64,000 nt of DNA from Gluconacetobacter asukensis (GTDB lineage Bacteria > Pseudomonadota > Alphaproteobacteria > Acetobacterales > Acetobacteraceae), in the NCBI RefSeq assembly GCF_014174375.1, contig NZ_JABEQE010000001.1, positions 434,001-498,000 on the forward strand, written 5' to 3'. The notes beneath the pieces are model-generated. The model made no database searches, was not told the DNA's origin, and worked only from the letters and a program-made list of their open reading frames with translations. Each line of letters starts with the position of its first letter. Within the stretch, counting starts at the first letter, position 1. Shown piece after piece: positions 61,554 to 64,000 of the stretch. The translations under genes were made by a program, and so were the position numbers.

Positions 61554-61979
61554 ATGACCGACACCACCTACACCGCCCCCGACGAGGCCGCCCGCGCCTC
61601 CATGCTCGACAGTGTGCGCTTCGACGGCGCGGGCCTGATCGCCGCCATCGCCCAGCAGCACGACACCGGCGAAATCCTGATGCTGGCGTGGATGAACCGC
61701 GAGGCGCTGGACGAGACGCTCCGCACCGGCCGCGTCTGCTACTATTCGCGCAGCCGTGGCGGCCTGTGGCGCAAGGGCGAGACCTCGGGCCAGGTGCAGC
61801 ATCTGGTCGATGCCCGCCTGGATTGCGACCGCGACGCGGTGCTGCTGCTGGTCGACCAGACCGGGGTGGCCTGCCACACCGGCCGGCGAAGCTGCTTCTT
61901 CAACGCCATGCGCCCCGAAGGGCTGGTCGAAACCAGCACGCCGCTGATCGCGGCCGACACGCTGTACGGGCGCGGCTGA
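61554..61979 (+). CDS. hisI: Phosphoribosyl-AMP cyclohydrolase
   Basis: A 141-residue zinc enzyme opening the adenine ring of PR-AMP in histidine synthesis. [44 protein letters not shown] and [27 protein letters not shown] are the family core, with the metal-binding DCDxD and three cysteines. It is HisI alone, with no fused HisE domain. ATG 61554 is preferred because GGAG precedes it and the ATG at 61536 touches a stable hairpin. It lies outside any his operon here. Confidence 0.93.
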   Translation: MTDTTYTAPDEAARASMLDSVRFDGAGLIAAIAQQHDTGEILMLAWMNREALDETLRTGRVCYYSRSRGGLWRKGETSGQVQHLVDARLDCDRDAVLLLVDQTGVACHTGRRSCFFNAMRPEGLVETSTPLIAADTLYGRG

Positions 61980-62015
61980 CCGCCTCCGCCCGCCCCTCTC
62001 ACGCAGGTTTACCCG

Positions 62016-62195
62016 ATGACCAAGCCCGACCCCTCGCCCGCCGGCAAGCTCGCCTTTCTCGCCATCCTGCTCGCCATGACAATCGGGCTCGGCGTCTACA
62101 CGATCCACTCGGCCTTCACGGCCCTGCACAGCACGGTCGAAGGCGGCACCCCCACCACCCCGCCCCCCGCACCGGCCGATTCGGCAAAACAGTAA
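62016..62195 (+). CDS. Small single-span membrane protein (59 residues)
   Basis: ATG 62016 opens a 59-codon frame ending TAA at 62193-62195. The product is MTKPDPSPAGKL, one membrane helix (AFLAILLAMTIGLGVYTIHSAF), then a Pro/Thr-rich tail (TPTTPPPAPADSAKQ). No family recognised. It follows hisI by 36 bp in the same direction with CAGG-type purines upstream. Codon use fits the neighbours. The tail could project into the periplasm. It could also be a chance frame. Confidence 0.5.
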   Translation: MTKPDPSPAGKLAFLAILLAMTIGLGVYTIHSAFTALHSTVEGGTPTTPPPAPADSAKQ

Positions 62196-62313
62196 CGCGC
62201 GCACCTCATCTTGACGCGCCGCCCGGCCCGTCCGGTTCCGGACAGTCCGTCCGCAACCGGACAGGCAAAACCGACGCCCCATAAAAACCATTACTATACA
62301 ACAAGATAACACC

Positions 62314-62338
62314 AGACCCGCATGGTCTAGACTTGTCT
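62314..62338. promoter_or_regulatory. Possible operator of the XRE regulator
   Basis: Two adjacent small dyads: AGACC-CGCAT-GGTCT (62314-62328) and AGAC-TT-GTCT (62329-62338), in an AT-richer stretch containing TATACA and GATAAC boxes. They lie 32 bp before the regulator's ATG, where autorepression would be expected. Confidence 0.4.
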
Positions 62339-62369
62339 GCGCAGAAAAGCAGAACAGGGACAGCAGATC

Positions 62370-62678
62370 ATGGACCGACCGATTTCGTCGCCCGCCCCAG
62401 CCGCGCGCCGTCATCGCCCGCATCCAACCCCATGCATGGGCATGTTCAACCGGATCGGCATGTTCAGGGCCGAACGGGGATGGACGCGCAAGGCCCTCGC
62501 GGAACGGGTGGAGGTCAATCCCCAGACGATCGGCTTCCTGGAACGGGGCGACTACACGCCCAGCCTGGAACTGGCGATGAAGATCGCCCGGGTCTTCGAC
62601 GTCCCGATCGAAATCATCTTCTCTCTCGAACCGTTCGAAAACATCGCCACCATGCTGCATGCCAGGCAGAGGCGATGA
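62370..62678 (+). CDS. Small XRE/Cro-type DNA-binding regulator
   Basis: 102 residues: a 20-residue basic Pro-rich start, then a HTH_3 domain FNRIGMFRAERGWTRKALAERVEVNPQTIGFLERGDYTPSLELAMKIARVFDVPIEIIFSLEPF, the pattern of small YozG/SinR-like repressors that often sit beside a membrane partner. AGGGA lies upstream of ATG 62370 at usable spacing; ATG 62436 (MGMFNRI) would give a shorter normal domain. It converges on lpxB with 15 bp between stops. Confidence 0.85.
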   Translation: MDRPISSPAPAARRHRPHPTPCMGMFNRIGMFRAERGWTRKALAERVEVNPQTIGFLERGDYTPSLELAMKIARVFDVPIEIIFSLEPFENIATMLHARQRR

Positions 62679-62693
62679 CGGAAGAGCCGTCTT

Positions 62694-63866
62694 CTACGCG
62701 GCGGAATGCCCGTCCAGTACCGCCATCAGCTCCGCCGCCGCCGCATCGTCCGGATCGCCCTTGGGCGCGGCCAGCTTCTCCATGACGGCGCGGAAGCCCG
62801 CGCGCTGCAACGCGGCGCTGTGCTCATCGGTCAGCAGCCGATGCACCGTCTCCGCCAGCAAGCCCGGCCGGCAGCGTTCCTGCAACAGCTCGGGCACCAG
62901 CCGATGCCCGGCCAGCAGATTGACCATCGCGACATACGGCACCCGGATCAGCCGCCGCGCCAGCGCCGCCGTAATCGGATTGACCCGATAGGTCACCGCC
63001 ATCGGCACCCCGGCCAGCGCCAGTTCCAGCGTCGAGGTCCCCGATTTGGTCAGCGCCGCCCCCGCCGCGGCAAAGGCATCGTGCTTTTCCGCCAGATCGG
63101 TCACCACGATCGGCCGCACCGGCCAGTCGGCTACCCCACGCCGCACCACATCCGCCACCACGGGCGAGACCGGCACCACCGGCACGATACCGGGACAGGT
63201 CGCCATCAGGATGCGCAAGGTCCGCCCCAACACCGGCAACAGGCGCGGCGCCTCCGACCGGCGGCTGCCCGGCATCAGGATCAGCACGGGCGTGGTCGGC
63301 GCAATGCCATGCCGCGCCCGAAACGCCGCCCCATCCCCCCGATCGACCCCCGATTGCAGCACCGGATGCCCGACAAACCGCGCATCGAGTCCATGCCGAC
63401 CGAAAAAATCGGGCTCGAACGGCAGCAGGCACAGCAGCCGGTCCCACAGGCCCGGAAACTCCCGCACCCGATGCTCCCGCCACGCCCAGACCTGCGGCGC
63501 GACATAATGCACGCGCGGAATGCCCAGCTCCGCGACGCGGCGCAGCAGCCGCAGCGCAAAACCGGGACTGTCGATGGTCACCACCAGATCGGGCCGCGTC
63601 GCCGCGATATCCGCCACCGCCTGGTCCAGCCGCCGCGACAGATGCCGCAGCCGGGGCAGCACTTCCACCAGCCCCATCACCGCCAGGTCGCGCAGCGGAA
63701 ACAGGCTGCGCAATCCCGCCTCCTCCATCCGCGTGCCGCCGACCCCGGCAAAACGCAGCGTCGGGTCGCGTCGGCGCAGCGCCGCCATCAGGCGCGCCCC
63801 CAGCACATCGCCGCTGGCCTCGCCGGCCAGAATCCAGACGGTTCGCCCCGGTGCGGCCTCCGCCAT
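62694..63866 (-). CDS. lpxB: Lipid-A-disaccharide synthase
   Basis: A 390-residue GT19 enzyme condensing UDP-diacylglucosamine with lipid X to lipid A disaccharide. Signatures are TVWILAGEASGDVLGARLMAAL, GVGGTRMEEAGLRSLFPL, DSPGFALRLLRR, YVAPQVWAWREHR, ILMPGSRRSEAPRLLP and KSGTSTLELALAGVPMAVTYRVNP. ATG 63866 (MAEAAPGR) is used because an upstream ATG (63935) would overlap pheT heavily. It lies only 5 bp after the pheT stop. No other lpx gene is next to it here. Confidence 0.96.
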   Translation of the reverse strand: MAEAAPGRTVWILAGEASGDVLGARLMAALRRRDPTLRFAGVGGTRMEEAGLRSLFPLRDLAVMGLVEVLPRLRHLSRRLDQAVADIAATRPDLVVTIDSPGFALRLLRRVAELGIPRVHYVAPQVWAWREHRVREFPGLWDRLLCLLPFEPDFFGRHGLDARFVGHPVLQSGVDRGDGAAFRARHGIAPTTPVLILMPGSRRSEAPRLLPVLGRTLRILMATCPGIVPVVPVSPVVADVVRRGVADWPVRPIVVTDLAEKHDAFAAAGAALTKSGTSTLELALAGVPMAVTYRVNPITAALARRLIRVPYVAMVNLLAGHRLVPELLQERCRPGLLAETVHRLLTDEHSAALQRAGFRAVMEKLAAPKGDPDDAAAAELMAVLDGHSAA

Positions 63867-63871
63867 GCGGA

Positions 63872-64000
63872 CTAGCCTTCCCCCCGCAGCGTCGCCCCAC
63901 TGGCCTTCTGCACCGCCGCCACAACCGCGCCGCATATGGCCTCGATCTCGGCATCGGTCAGGCTGGCCTTGACCGGCTGCAACGTCACCTCGACACCCAG
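63872..64000 (-). CDS. pheT: Phenylalanine-tRNA ligase beta subunit, C-terminal end (runs off the right edge)
   Basis: The last 42 residues of a leftward frame that enters at base 64000 and ends at TAG (63872-63874). It reads LGVEVTLQPVKASLTDAEIEAICG and ends VQKASGATLRGEG. VTLQPxxxxLTDxEIEA...VxKxxGATLRG is the end of the FDX-ACB (anticodon-binding) domain of PheT. Only this tail is visible. lpxB follows 5 bp downstream in the same direction. Confidence 0.85.
   Translation of the reverse strand: MGVEVTLQPVKASLTDAEIEAICGAVVAAVQKASGATLRGEG

Noticed and set aside
1-64000. tRNA or rRNA genes
   Set aside because: I scanned the intergenic gaps for cloverleaf-like arms and CCA-proximal motifs and found none; none of the gaps is long enough for rRNA.

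Overview
The window reads as a chromosomal segment of a high-G+C alphaproteobacterium, most probably an acetic acid bacterium (Acetobacteraceae; Gluconacetobacter/Komagataeibacter-like). This is an inference from several things together: alphaproteobacterial FabI, plant-type GshA, MbfA, RsmE-GshA pairing, an EtfB-type lysine methyltransferase, a GntP gluconate permease and the overall base composition. Most of it is core metabolism and envelope biogenesis. No rRNA, tRNA, CRISPR array, transposase or phage gene was found.

Layout. 1-7.3 kb: a truncated DEAD-box helicase, a BadF-type sugar kinase, metW-metX, an OsmC protein, aroC, fabI and pdxH. 7.4-14.7 kb: a tandem universal stress protein, then a complete assimilatory sulfate reduction cluster (cysH, cysD, cysN-cysC fusion, DUF2849, cysI, DUF934) that appears to be split into two transcription units at about 12.05 kb. 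14.8-18.7 kb: a lipid A/Kdo operon whose first gene fuses a DUF374 acyltransferase to Kdo transferase, followed by lpxK and an LpxL-like acyltransferase. 19.2-28.8 kb: an orphan small gene, lpoA-like/rsmI, lolA, a MocR regulator divergent from a flavin-binding PNPOx-like protein, mbfA (iron export), gshA and rsmE. 28.9-35 kb: ubiA, an EtfB-like methyltransferase and a 1356-residue GGDEF-EAL protein with a very AT-rich upstream region. 35.2-42.9 kb: an MFS/dienelactone-hydrolase/sugar-porter operon, gntP, and a lower-GC MerR / YciB-like / Rieske oxygenase operon. 42.9-48.5 kb: yfgM-bamB-der in the conserved order, a small periplasmic protein, and a dihydroorotase. 48.7-55.2 kb: an accessory module (LysR, then TonB receptor-MFS-gamma-glutamyltransferase). 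55.5-64 kb: a D-lactate dehydrogenase, a secreted cyclic-nucleotide phosphodiesterase, two glycosyltransferases, ygfZ, hisI, a 59-residue membrane peptide, an XRE regulator, lpxB and the 3' end of pheT.

The most unusual content is non-coding. About ten full, tandem or decayed copies of a palindromic element of roughly 160 bp (called family A here) lie between genes. They share an invariant core (GGAGCGGAGCGGCCTTGATG), but their outer arms and one inner hairpin differ from copy to copy with matching changes on both sides of the stems. One arm class (GCCTG...AAAATG type) starts at or within a stop codon, always antisense to the gene it follows. The other (GAGGCTG...CAAAAGC type) lies upstream of genes (osmC, cysH, ygfZ, a remnant before ubiA), always in the sense of the downstream gene. 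A second, AT-rich palindromic element (family B) occurs twice, with its interior inverted between copies.

All functional calls come from reading motifs and gene order. No database search was run.
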